Shown: positions 40,801 to 47,228 of the stretch, piece by piece
How positions within the stretch are numbered: position 1 is the first letter of the stretch
Layout: every line of letters starts with the position of its first letter
NCBI GenBank assembly: GCA_028697725.1
Contig: JAQVEG010000010.1
Coordinates: forward strand, 1-64,000
Source: Anaerostipes sp.
Lineage (GTDB): Bacteria; Bacillota; Clostridia; Lachnospirales; Lachnospiraceae
Direction: 5' to 3'
DNA: 64,000 bases
The notes under the pieces: generated by a model
Database searches by the model: none
Told to the model about the DNA's origin: nothing
The model's input: only the letters and a program-made list of their open reading frames with translations
Translations under genes and position numbers: made by a program

Positions 40801-42146
40801 CCTGTAATCTCTTCATTTGGAACTACAAAATCAGTACCTAAATCAAGTTTCATTGTAATTGGCTCTGGATTTACTTCATCTAATATATACTGTGATAAAG
40901 GATCATCTATATCACCATGTTCCTTTTCATAATCTATATATCCTTGAGTTTCTGATATCATCTCTCGATATAAACTCAAGTATGTACTATCTACAACCAA
41001 ATCAAAACCAAACTTGTAATCCTCATCATTCTTAAATCCCACGTCCTTTATATTGGATGGCATGGTTAATGTAATAGAATGAAACGGATAATGTTCCTCA
41101 TTGTCATTCCCTGTTATACTTGTCTGTACTCCGCTAATTTGCGGATTCTTGGCATCCACAGAGATATTATACTTTTTATAAGTGTAAGTCGGGGACTCTT
41201 TTGTCTGGAATAAATTCGATACAAATGAACGTACAGAAGTAAAGAAGCGAGTCACTACATTCCCTTCCTTTGCTTCACTTGTTTCTTCTGTCTTTGCCGC
41301 TGCTTCTGTCTTTGTTTCCGCCTCTGTCGCAACAGTAGAGCGTTCTTTCAACGTTTCTGTCTTTTTCTCTGTTGTAACAATGGCTTCTTTATCTTCTGCT
41401 TTCTTTGGCAGAACAACCTCAAGACTTCTTTTTTTGTCTCCTGTCTGCAATGCAAAAGTTACATTTGTTGTATCCTCTTTTGACAGAATATCTGAATGAA
41501 TACTAAATGGCACAACAATTCCACCTAGAATATAATCTAGGCTGTCTTTTTCTATATTCTCATGAAAGGTAACAATAACCTTATTATCTTTTATCTTGTA
41601 GGTTCCAATCTTAGTTGACCCCTTTGTGTCAAAATCTGTCTCCTTACGATTTAGAATATCTTTGGAGTCAGTATCCTCCACCAAAAATGCATCTGGAATT
41701 GTATAAACCAGTGTGTCTCCAGCTAAAACATCTATATCCTTTGGGTTCTTCAGACTTTGAAACCCTAGTTCCATCTTAAAATTCTGACTCTCACTAAGAT
41801 TCAGATTGGATAAATCAACTTTTGTATCATCCTTCTTAACTGACACAGTTTTAACACTAGAATTCTCCTTATAAGAAAATTCATGTATAAACAGCTTCCA
41901 GTTGCCTGTCTCATTGGTCTGATTTTTGGACTCTCTTTTTGATTCTTTCGTAGTCTCTATTGCCTTGTTCGTATTTGTTTCTGTTGTTGTCTGTGTTCTC
42001 TTCTCAGTAGTTGTAGTTACATTTGTCGAATTCTCTGTGGTTGGCTCTGCAAAAGTTGAAACACCTGCATTAACTGCAAGCATATTTACAGACATTGCCG
42101 TTGCAAGAATACCTGCTAAAAACCTCTTTTTGTTATCTCTTCTCAT
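31866..42146 (-). CDS. Giant SpaA/Cna-B repeat cell-surface adhesin
   Basis: 3,426 residues. A signal peptide (about 1-33) is followed by a Thr/Glu/Lys-rich stretch, a first beta-domain (~90-255), a second charged linker (~257-325) and several tandem adhesin-like domains to ~1310, marked by recurring 'W' strands such as KLDWTLTVDT (~690), IMEWNLNTKS (~865), KIQWKVVVNP (~1017) and LIQWTVAMNV (~1177). From ~1320 to ~3370 come about 17 SpaA/Cna-B-type repeats of ~120 residues, each ending in an E-box like YTLKET; these domains normally form internal Lys-Asn isopeptide bonds. The end GAKTGDQTP (~3397), a hydrophobic helix and RRKK form a sorting signal without the usual LPxTG. Probably a host- or glycan-binding wall-anchored stalk. 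No sortase gene is in the window. Confidence 0.9.
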   Translation of the reverse strand: MRRDNKKRFLAGILATAMSVNMLAVNAGVSTFAEPTTENSTNVTTTTEKRTQTTTETNTNKAIETTKESKRESKNQTNETGNWKLFIHEFSYKENSSVKTVSVKKDDTKVDLSNLNLSESQNFKMELGFQSLKNPKDIDVLAGDTLVYTIPDAFLVEDTDSKDILNRKETDFDTKGSTKIGTYKIKDNKVIVTFHENIEKDSLDYILGGIVVPFSIHSDILSKEDTTNVTFALQTGDKKRSLEVVLPKKAEDKEAIVTTEKKTETLKERSTVATEAETKTEAAAKTEETSEAKEGNVVTRFFTSVRSFVSNLFQTKESPTYTYKKYNISVDAKNPQISGVQTSITGNDNEEHYPFHSITLTMPSNIKDVGFKNDEDYKFGFDLVVDSTYLSLYREMISETQGYIDYEKEHGDIDDPLSQYILDEVNPEPITMKLDLGTDFVVPNEEITGILGTTENKLGDYTISKDADGHVYLNVTVVEEVYVSGSGVGGNEATLKFNKTDGSNEDGYDVVWDDTKDAIVVTEHQKEPNPDFGGKDYVIDKSAPESVTTPYVDYTIKVKANKDVGKTLEGMILKDNIPEGMEVSKMTVNGAETALGSTENGVYSYSFDTIAEEATVVITMKLTADYYQKYLESVNEGESWTHKFENKAGLYEKGQSNPDVESDTVSTDMNLTFFEKEGEQNAADGSKLDWTLTVDTTGTSSVDAYLIDTIDASKLSYNMKKGITVHLENGSTESITGLKEIRGEKAFTDLTIADMENLVGTNSGVYYTYNNESIFIVPYKKNWIGQKIKVTYQTSIKDAGGKLENPEASEAYGNKATMVWKNWKYGNGSEIDPFTFNISKDTTPSYHLLNKSAGSYDEKQQIMEWNLNTKSFDIAVDKMVITEKIPKGQELQKDQLTYRKNLDQTKKALPEYNKENPQYPSYEYGDTADEEGNKILTIHCGNVSKSDYYKFIVKTKITDDNLLSTQGDIKFKNSASIEGWINGKKITNETEAQKVVKNSFIKKSVEANYDTTTHKIQWKVVVNPNHLEISDGVVTDILPEDSTFAGIDKITKITLKDDGTESQEEQLNSWTDTFTNPDDTTPGMVTMDYKNNNDKNTYCIYLSTEMTEEWRQQNHEASDVANKAQLKGKIKGSSIHEVIDGEDKEFVEASAKTPVVNTALEKQNKNLENGLIQWTVAMNVGGTDMSGYTLNENLKEINEPEQGGPFLELNTDLSHFKLYNLNVGKDGTWELGGEITDWNQEGLTDVHENDGFKFKIPDRYGNKPIAIVFQTFGLKNMKGSMITNKVSLTKSNGSETTNVAGSSNTLSEEFSMESYGKLTGIPVIRVYKESSNGQKIKLAGSEFTLTKYALKDGIYEATGNQKVRTTGDTGNLVFTNLSENTLYKVQETNAPEGYAVNDKAYYYNLGGSITGNIQVKDEATTVTVSAADINQKKIETGVPKETVKDTPTGSLTIDKKINFSGVQTGSNTLKDATFTLTRTNNDWDGENTKTVTSGENGKVTFSQLDPGTYKLKETQAPEYSNLISGEWAVEVDKNGTVTVTKNGTEISDKTITNSYVDKTLQITKEDQNGTSIKDKKFHIYRRGENAVSAGQQDMLIDVPATTKTYKAYNITGVSNEVVTDANGRMTLSNLPYGDYMLVEEASASLQPEKNQVAVYIGITGRDANSIVVKENYNVTFTDTTEIEVDDSWTTLGRTNQGTDTYNYTIDNKLKYAFVNLHKTSVENDSSKTSTGGTLDGAEFTIYRDTNGNKILDANETPWTKAKTDANGNLIKTNDKYDGKFLVYGDYIIKETTSLSNHKITDKTYPFTVSDETTGNLGTVWINNTENEDAQVQYVKAGETAPEQTVSFQNQTVRNSISLVKKNKMNESEAITNAAFVIYGNDTVNKDKPVAKLAYENGAYEVAEYTGQDKVTKNGDGVAYVYDNKLLQGSYYIVETDPTTGYELNTEHIPFTINEDGSVTGTNVTANGFATWAGNKVTVKNTPITLKMTKVSTLNSATKLSDVEFEMYKDDLQNPIKFSKTVVGNTTYYEPSTEGSDTLAPTDGTMDFYKLPVGTYTIKETKRQQGYEEIDDYTWSFTVTSSGTYENVTSEKGEGFFQLNATSTELSMKNAPNQLIVTKAFQDGSGNPILDETKTATFTLENTGDSSKTYSATTDVQKHQAVFTAIPDGNYRMTESGSLSGYENPGTTSIYDVAVTNGNITVTKSSGNGNIYATTNEVADKLTANVGVVNYQNGFTFTKAFVNSKGEPVAAPIGTSVTFSLEKDGVEVKSKTVTVTGQTKESLNIEFTELEEGTYTLKETSAGSGFVLSDDSYQVVVGANHKITITGTDVATEPATYINNAVTYTNGKNNIVLTKNYADNKRALGEMNVPSFVLYEGTGTSVVQTATRNGDTYTFEGGLADGTYTIREIAPTGYTKAGDITVNVVKGLITMTTQDDQSITNINNGTNATATVDNVPKSLDLFVKKSWEDAGNGTLRPTEVKYTLISTNIVGTLLDVNGTKVEPIRKTGSESGTDETWNGVFANLPEYVGGVKANYSVQETMTIDGKEVSMDEQGYQVTIEDTPNANEIAITNTENMLTINKTFITNSETSIEPNEPPVFGLYKGETKVYEAKVTGISSNNGKYGGTAKFSQIADGTYILKEISTGDSYLNTTDTYEVIVSKGVITVKDSKGNLLDDMKSTGNESARTSIGEVKNFAKAKFSFQKTATDGTGLDGASFQLLPVGGKDEDAVLAESKTVENTKGMVTFSDILPGNYTLKETNTVEGYVISTAEVGVSVDQEGKITFTKDGATIEKSSIKDLYVNKKSKISVVKQDETGKAVTGVQLKIVPGENSKLTGNKTEYLWETKEGEEVLENQLIGGGTYTISEVNRKDGYLKAVDITFTYTKDGKITNVSGAKTAKENPTDNVYTVNEGNIIFTVCDPVIQGNIKLTKDLPKSYEAYDDITFDLYQYKGSTEEKDLSKYDKIESNLSLNQTEALLTVSDLPEGYYYFKETATKDDLFLDETPSKVIYIGPDQKGSTVDVSVENERFATNVTLTKTDAGDSKSHIGNTGDPISGTQFTLYKINGENQEKIDTTTTQDDGTLKFVIGQKGTYQIVETKAAKGYLIGNHPYMAQFTVNNGKDFQNATLDLSKKVSDAIREKYQLEIGNDTYTQAGISNERELGRVTLTKVSTTNEKLSDVTFQLFCEGAEKGEYQLVQEASTGSDGSLTIGNLPWGNYYMVETKQQNGYVLDSSRHNFTIDANHATEIELLADLGTITNAHTNIAVKKTTSTGKMLSGAVLKLTGKFADGSTELEWKTTKSPKELTGKLIVGNKYTLTEVKAPKGYVASEESISVMLTSKGELKKIKKDYVTSKGNVISFINLTVEEDEELNGGETSSHSGSSSSSSTEKSGKGSNGAKTGDQTPIEAMAMMLIAAAGAIFLLRRKK

Positions 42147-42154
42147 CGTCTTCC

Positions 42155-42181
42155 CCCTATTGTTCCCTATTTTTTCCCTAT
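42155..42181 (-). repeat. Three helically phased ATAGGG repeats overlapping the giant gene's ribosome site
   Basis: On the minus strand ATAGGG occurs three times with starts 10-11 bp apart in the 40 bases before the start codon, the last copy extending into the GGGGGA ribosome site. Confidence 0.6.
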
Positions 42182-42263
42182 TTCCAATACAATTTTACGG
42201 CTTACCACTTATAGCTGTAAAACTTATTTTAAATCTGATATTATTTTTATATCCACCTCTTTT

Positions 42264-42269
42264 ATTATA
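42264..42269 (-). promoter_or_regulatory. Extended -10 promoter of the giant adhesin gene
   Basis: TGTTATAAT on the minus strand gives a leader of roughly 110 bases. Its -35 zone overlaps the -10 region of the divergent pncB promoter 21 bp away. Confidence 0.55.
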
Positions 42270-42290
42270 ACACTTTGTGAAACAATATGA

Positions 42291-42296
42291 TATAAT
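42291..42296 (+). promoter_or_regulatory. Extended -10 promoter of the pncB leader
   Basis: TGATATAAT on the plus strand without a good -35 hexamer. A second TGATATAAT at 42369-42376 lies at the 3' edge of a leader hairpin; it has no -35 either and may be an alternative start. Confidence 0.5.
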
Positions 42297-42302
42297 AAGT
42301 CA

Positions 42303-42409
42303 TGCGGCGGTCTGTGCTTGCACAAGACGCCATATGACGAATGAACCCATCGAGACGTTAGTCGAGATGATATAATATGAGCGAACAATAGAACGCACAA
42401 AGGAGTATA
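42303..42409 (+). ncRNA. Unassigned structured 5' leader of pncB
   Basis: Three consecutive hairpins can be drawn: GGCG..TGTGC/GCACA..CGCC (42306-42331) with an internal loop; CATCGAGAC-GTTA-GTCGAGATG (42348-42369), a perfect stem interrupted by facing GA/GA dinucleotides as in tandem sheared G-A pairs; and TGAGCG/CGCACA (42378-42399) just before the AAAGGAG ribosome site. I do not recognise a known riboswitch class. Location before an NAD-salvage gene suggests a role in its regulation. Confidence 0.45.
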
Positions 42410-42412
42410 TCT

Positions 42413-43855
42413 ATGGATAGTACAAACTTAACCTTACTTACAGATTTGTATGAACTTACGATGATGCAGGGTTATTACAAAACGGGGAATGATGAAACAG
42501 TTGTATTTGACGTGTTTTACCGGGAGAATCCTTCTGGAAGCAGTTATGCCATCACTTGTGGTTTAGACTCTGTCATCACTTATATTAAAAATTTATCTTT
42601 TTCTTATGAAGACATTGACTATCTAAGAAGTACCAATGTTTTTGATGAGGACTTCTTGGAGTATTTAGCAGGGTTTCATTTTACTGGTGACATTTATGGG
42701 ATTCCAGAGGGAAGTGTTGTCTTCCCAAAAGAACCACTTCTTAAGATTATCGCCCCAATTATGGAGGCTCAGTTAATCGAGACTGCTATTTTATGCTTTG
42801 TCAATCACCAGAGTCTCATTGCAACTAAGGCTTCTCGCGTCAATTATGCGGCAGGCGGAACAGGTGTGATGGAATTTGGACTTCGACGAGCGCAAGGTGC
42901 CGACGCAGGAACTTATGGTGCCAGAGCTGCTGTTATTGGTGGCTGCGATGGAACTTCCAATGTTCTAGCTGGACAGATGTTTGATATTCCTATTTTAGGA
43001 ACCCATGCACACAGTTGGATTATGAGTTTTGATGATGAGTATACAGCATTTAAGACCTATGCTGATTTTTATCCAGACACTTGTATTTTACTTGTGGATA
43101 CTTATGACACTTTAAAATCAGGCGTTCCAAACGCCATTCGCGTATTTCAGGAATTAAAAGATGCTGGAAAGGTTCCAAAAAGAATGGGAATCCGTCTGGA
43201 TAGTGGGGATTTGGCCTACTTATCTAAGAAAGCTCGTATGATGCTAGATGAGGCTGGATTTACAGAGGCAACCATTGCTGCTTCCAGTGATTTAGATGAA
43301 AAATTAATCGAGAGTTTAAAACTTCAAGGTGCTCCTATTACTTCTTGGGGTGTTGGAACAAAACTTATTACTTCTGCAGATTGTCCTGCCTTTGGAGGCG
43401 TGTACAAGTTAGCAGCCACCAAACATGATGGTGACACAGACTTTACCCCAAAGATAAAGATTTCGGAGAATCCAATTAAAGTAACCATTCCTGGCAATAA
43501 GACTATTTATCGTATTCATGACAAAGCAACTGGAAAGATTCGTGGAGACTTAATTTGTCTTGTGGGAGAAGAATATGACTGTAATGAAGATTTAGTTTTA
43601 TTTGACCCAATTTCAATTTGGAAAAAGTCCGTTATTCCAGGTGGTTCTTACACAATGAAAGAACTGTTAGTTCCAATTTTCATCAAAGGACAATGCACCT
43701 ATGAAAGTCCTACCACCATGGAAATTCGTGCATTTTGTCAGGAAGAATTGAACACACTATGGGATGAATCCAGACGTCTTGTGAATCCTCAAGAAGTATA
43801 TGTGGATTTGTCCAAACCTCTTTTTGATTTAAAAAATCAATTACTTGCAAGATAA
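42413..43855 (+). CDS. pncB: Nicotinate phosphoribosyltransferase
   Basis: Converts nicotinate and PRPP to nicotinate mononucleotide in NAD salvage. 480 residues; the start LLTDLYELTMMQGYYKTG is diagnostic, followed by EFGLRRAQG, GTHAHSWIMSF and the phosphate-binding GIRLDSGDLAYLS. It opens a plus-strand trio with plsC and a membrane protein, and has a long structured leader. The AAAGGAG site is nine bases before the ATG. Confidence 0.96.
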   Translation: MDSTNLTLLTDLYELTMMQGYYKTGNDETVVFDVFYRENPSGSSYAITCGLDSVITYIKNLSFSYEDIDYLRSTNVFDEDFLEYLAGFHFTGDIYGIPEGSVVFPKEPLLKIIAPIMEAQLIETAILCFVNHQSLIATKASRVNYAAGGTGVMEFGLRRAQGADAGTYGARAAVIGGCDGTSNVLAGQMFDIPILGTHAHSWIMSFDDEYTAFKTYADFYPDTCILLVDTYDTLKSGVPNAIRVFQELKDAGKVPKRMGIRLDSGDLAYLSKKARMMLDEAGFTEATIAASSDLDEKLIESLKLQGAPITSWGVGTKLITSADCPAFGGVYKLAATKHDGDTDFTPKIKISENPIKVTIPGNKTIYRIHDKATGKIRGDLICLVGEEYDCNEDLVLFDPISIWKKSVIPGGSYTMKELLVPIFIKGQCTYESPTTMEIRAFCQEELNTLWDESRRLVNPQEVYVDLSKPLFDLKNQLLAR

Positions 43856-43872
43856 AAGGAAGGAGAATTTTT

Positions 43873-44610
43873 ATGATTCGTTTTTTTGCAGATATGATCT
43901 TTTTATTTTTCTTCTTAACCTTAACCGCACCAATGTATCTTTTATTCAATCATTGGGATAGGACAGGCCAGGAAGAGAAGCGAACCCAAGTTGCCCAGCG
44001 CATGGTTATGTGGGCATTTCATCATTGTCTTAACATTGTCGGGGCAGACATTATTGTTGATGGAAAAGAAAATATTCCAGAGGATACTGCTGTATTATAC
44101 GTTGGAAACCACAGTAGTTACTATGATATCCTATGTTCTTATTATGCAACACCTCATGGTACTGGTTTTTTTGCAAAACAAGAGATGGGAAAACTTCCAT
44201 TTTTAAGACACTGGATGACGTATATCAATTGTTTGTTTTTAGACCGTACCAACATTCGAGAAGGGATGAAAACCATCAATCGAGGAACTGAATATTTAAA
44301 AAAAGGATTTTCTATGACAATTTTTCCAGAGGGAACAAGACGTCAGGATGAAGACCCCCACGAATTCAAAGAGGGAAGTCTCCGTCCAGCATTAAAGGCC
44401 AATGTACCTGTAATTCCTATGGCAATTTCAGGCACTGCTGATATTTTTGAAAATAACAAGGGTTATGTTGCAAAACCTGCAACGGTTCATATTACATTTG
44501 GTGAACCAATTTATGTGAATCAGTTAGAACGTTCTGAACAAAAGCATTTAGGAAGCAAAATTCGTGAAGAAATTATCGAAATGAGAAAAAAACATAAGAC
44601 AATTGGATAA
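43873..44610 (+). CDS. plsC: 1-acyl-sn-glycerol-3-phosphate acyltransferase
   Basis: 245 residues with an N-terminal membrane helix (6-27). The catalytic HX4D is NHSSYYD and the substrate block FPEGTRR follows; both are typical of PlsC, which acylates lysophosphatidate to phosphatidate in phospholipid synthesis. It lies 17 bases after pncB with GGAAGGAG upstream. A related acyltransferase function on another lyso-lipid cannot be excluded. Confidence 0.9.
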   Translation: MIRFFADMIFLFFFLTLTAPMYLLFNHWDRTGQEEKRTQVAQRMVMWAFHHCLNIVGADIIVDGKENIPEDTAVLYVGNHSSYYDILCSYYATPHGTGFFAKQEMGKLPFLRHWMTYINCLFLDRTNIREGMKTINRGTEYLKKGFSMTIFPEGTRRQDEDPHEFKEGSLRPALKANVPVIPMAISGTADIFENNKGYVAKPATVHITFGEPIYVNQLERSEQKHLGSKIREEIIEMRKKHKTIG

Positions 44611-44692
44611 AAAGATGTTATAATGACACCTAGACTTTATTCCTTTTTTGGAATATATATTATTATAGTAACAAGCAGGAGGATACAGAAAA

Positions 44693-45148
44693 ATGAATAT
44701 TTGGTTAGTTTTAGCGATCGTTGCAGTTGTTGTCCTTGTTATTCTTGTTGTAATGTACGTTGTTGGAAGAAGAATGCAAAAGAAACAAAAGGCTCAACAA
44801 GAACAGATGGAAAGTATGGCACAAACAGTGACTATGCTGGTAATTGACAAGAAGCGTATGAAGATGAAAGATGCAGGTTTCCCTAAGATTGTTATGGATC
44901 AGATTCCAAAGCGTGCTAATGTGTCAAAAGTTCCAATTGTAAAAGCAAAGATTGGACCAAAGATAACACCGTTATTATGTGATGAACTTATTTTTGACCA
45001 AGTTCCAGTAAAAGCCGAGATTAAGGCGACTGTTAGTGGTATCTACATTACAAGTATTAAGAATCTTCGTAATGTTGCACCACCAGAAGAGAAAAAAGGG
45101 TTCTTAAACAAACTTAGAAAAAAAAGTGTCGAAGCTACAAGAAAATAA
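44693..45148 (+). CDS. Conserved hypothetical protein with N-terminal membrane helix
   Basis: 151 residues: a membrane helix at 4-26, a charged linker (GRRMQKKQKAQQEQMESMAQ), and a basic soluble domain with regularly spaced strands (MLVIDKKRMKMKDAGFPKIV). It probably faces the cytoplasm. I do not recognise a family. It has its own candidate extended -10 (TGTTATAAT, 44619-44624), a GGAGG site, and a strong terminator after it. Confidence 0.75.
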   Translation: MNIWLVLAIVAVVVLVILVVMYVVGRRMQKKQKAQQEQMESMAQTVTMLVIDKKRMKMKDAGFPKIVMDQIPKRANVSKVPIVKAKIGPKITPLLCDELIFDQVPVKAEIKATVSGIYITSIKNLRNVAPPEEKKGFLNKLRKKSVEATRK

Positions 45149-45161
45149 ACGTCAACATAAT

Positions 45162-45203
45162 CAAAGGAGCAATATCATTATTTGTGATATTGCTCCTTTT
45201 TTA
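45162..45203. terminator. Bidirectional terminator
   Basis: AAAGGAGCAATATCA and TGATATTGCTCCTTTTTT form a 15-bp stem with a 7-base loop between the convergent genes at 44693 and 45211. Confidence 0.92.
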
Positions 45204-45210
45204 CCTCATT

Positions 45211-45687
45211 CTACTTTTCTTCTTCAATTTTAACTATTACATACTGATTTTCATCATTGGTAATATATCCAATTCTAAGATGCTGTCCGTTTCTCTTAAT
45301 ATATCCACCTTGAGTTGACGGCAAATGATATCCAAATTTCTTAATAAAACTATCTCCATAAGAAAAGTGAACACCTTTAATATCAAAACTTTCCAGCTCA
45401 CTGTCTTCATCGGTTTCCCCACCTTTGGATGCCGGGGTAAAATTCTCAACATAACCATCTATGGTCTTATAATTGCCCTGATTATATGCATGAATAATCT
45501 GCCAGTATCCATAACAGAATCTTAAAAAAACAACTGCACAAATGACAATACATACAGAACCTAACAATTTAAAAAACTTTCTCTTGCCTACAAAAATTAA
45601 CAACAATCCAATCAACCCTAAAATCGCAAATGGGATAACCCAATGGGGCTGAATTCTAAAACTACTTGCTTCATATATTATTTTCAT
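45211..45687 (-). CDS. Hypothetical membrane protein
   Basis: 158 residues from ATG 45687, chosen because GGAGGG is six bases upstream; a longer in-frame start exists. Two hydrophobic helices (about 15-33 and 40-62) precede an outward or cytoplasmic domain with the motif FDIKGVHFSYGDSF and GGYIKRNGQHLRIGYI, reminiscent of small DUF3592-type domains. It follows the HisA gene by 14 bases. Function unknown. Confidence 0.7.
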   Translation of the reverse strand: MKIIYEASSFRIQPHWVIPFAILGLIGLLLIFVGKRKFFKLLGSVCIVICAVVFLRFCYGYWQIIHAYNQGNYKTIDGYVENFTPASKGGETDEDSELESFDIKGVHFSYGDSFIKKFGYHLPSTQGGYIKRNGQHLRIGYITNDENQYVIVKIEEEK

Positions 45688-45701
45688 CTCTTTCCCTCCA
45701 A

Positions 45702-46490
45702 CTACATGTGACGTGGGTGTTCGCAATACGAAAGTACCGTATCAAAGTTCATTTTCCCTCCAAATAAGTCTAACGCACTTCCTATGGTAAAATCAACCCT
45801 ATTCTTCCCATATTGCAAAATTAAGTCCAAGTCTTCAAAACTTCTGACTCCCCCAGCATAAGTCACTGGCACTCCTTCATACGTGCCTAATATGTCCACT
45901 AGCTGTCCATCAATTCCTTGATTCTTTCCTTCCACATCTACTCCATGAATCAAATACTCATCACAGTATGCTTCCAGTCTTTTCAATGTTTTATCTGTTA
46001 GTTTTTCCTTGGTAAATGTCTGCCATCGGTTTGTTACAATGTAATAATCTCCATCTTTCTTTCTGCAGCTTAAGTCCAGTACCATGTGTTCTTTTCCAAC
46101 GGCTTCTACCAGCTCTTCCAATCGATCATAGCGAATCTGTCCATCTACGAAGACGTAAGAAGTTACAATGACATGAGATGCTCCCTGCTTAATAAAATAT
46201 GCAGCATTCTCACTTGTAATTCCTCCACCAATCTGCAGTCCACCAGGAAATGCATGAAGTGCTTTCACTGCTTCTTTACAATCTGCTTCGTAATACTCAC
46301 TTCCCTTTGGATTTAATATAATGATATGTCCACCTGATAAATGATTCTGTTTATATAGGTTTCCGTAAAATGTTCCGTCAGCATCAGAAACAAAATTCTC
46401 TTCTGCCTGATTCCCAGCATCCACCAAACTACCGCCAACAATCTGCTTTATCTTTCCATTATGAATATCAATGCATGGTCTAAATCGCAT
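45702..46490 (-). CDS. hisA: HisA of the eukaryotic type: ProFAR isomerase
   Basis: 262 residues from ATG 46490 (TAGGAG site); the reading from 46523 would overlap the upstream gene. The start RFRPCIDIHNGKIKQIVGG and the block THNYLYKQNHLSGGHIIILNP-like region (here NLYKQNHLSGGHIIIL) follow the fungal/plant HIS6 pattern rather than bacterial HisA. The half-barrel phosphate sites LQIGGGI and TYAGGVRS are present. It would catalyse the fourth step of histidine synthesis, but no other his gene is in the window and the context (RluA, two-component system) is unrelated. Confidence 0.85.
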   Translation of the reverse strand: MRFRPCIDIHNGKIKQIVGGSLVDAGNQAEENFVSDADGTFYGNLYKQNHLSGGHIIILNPKGSEYYEADCKEAVKALHAFPGGLQIGGGITSENAAYFIKQGASHVIVTSYVFVDGQIRYDRLEELVEAVGKEHMVLDLSCRKKDGDYYIVTNRWQTFTKEKLTDKTLKRLEAYCDEYLIHGVDVEGKNQGIDGQLVDILGTYEGVPVTYAGGVRSFEDLDLILQYGKNRVDFTIGSALDLFGGKMNFDTVLSYCEHPRHM

Positions 46491-46509
46491 AATTTCTCCT
46501 AGTTCTATC

Positions 46510-47220
46510 TTATTCTTCTGCACTTAGAATCATGTCAAATGCTTCTCCAACTGCTTCTACTTTATATCTTACTAATTCCTTTGTTCTTGGATGTAAAAAT
46601 TCAATTTTCGTTGCATAAAGCCCAATCTCTTTATATGTTTTCTTGGTCTTTTGAAACTTAGGATTGTACTTTGTATCTCCCCAAATTCCACATCCTCGTT
46701 TAGCAAACTGAACCCTGATCTGGTGATGTCTTCCCGTCTTTAAATCAATTAAACAGTAAGTATACTTTCCTTTATCTAATTCTACCATATCAAGCACTTC
46801 ATAATCCAAAACTGCTTCTTTGGCATCTTTCGTATCCTTTGATACCACTTTCGTTGTATTACTCTTGCTATCCTTAAGGAGATAATCTGTAAAGGTTCCA
46901 TCTTCTTCTGGCAGCCATCCTGTTAATACAGCTTGATAACACTTATCAAACTCATGATTCCGAATCTGTTCACTTAGATTCCCAGCCGCCTCCTTTGTCC
47001 TTGCAAACACCATAACTCCGCCAACTGGCCGATCCAGACGATGCACAACAAATACCTCAAGACTTTCTTCCTTTTGTTCAAAGCAAAGATAGTTCTTAAG
47101 GCAGGAAACAACATCTAAATCTCCTGTTTTGTCAGAAACGGTAGGCATTCCCTGAGGTTTCTCACAAACAATAATATCTTGGTCCACATAAAGGACTTTC
47201 ACATCTTTTTTCTTCCTCAT
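46510..47220 (-). CDS. RluA-family pseudouridine synthase
   Basis: 236 residues converting uridine to pseudouridine in rRNA or tRNA. The catalytic aspartate is in HRLDRPVGGVMVFA, followed by YQAVLTGWLP and the C-terminal LKTGRHHQIRVQFA. There is no S4 domain, as in the short RluA-like proteins of Firmicutes; target position unknown. It lies 8 bases after the response-regulator gene. Confidence 0.9.
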   Translation of the reverse strand: MRKKKDVKVLYVDQDIIVCEKPQGMPTVSDKTGDLDVVSCLKNYLCFEQKEESLEVFVVHRLDRPVGGVMVFARTKEAAGNLSEQIRNHEFDKCYQAVLTGWLPEEDGTFTDYLLKDSKSNTTKVVSKDTKDAKEAVLDYEVLDMVELDKGKYTYCLIDLKTGRHHQIRVQFAKRGCGIWGDTKYNPKFQKTKKTYKEIGLYATKIEFLHPRTKELVRYKVEAVGEAFDMILSAEE

Positions 47221-47228
47221 AATTTCTC

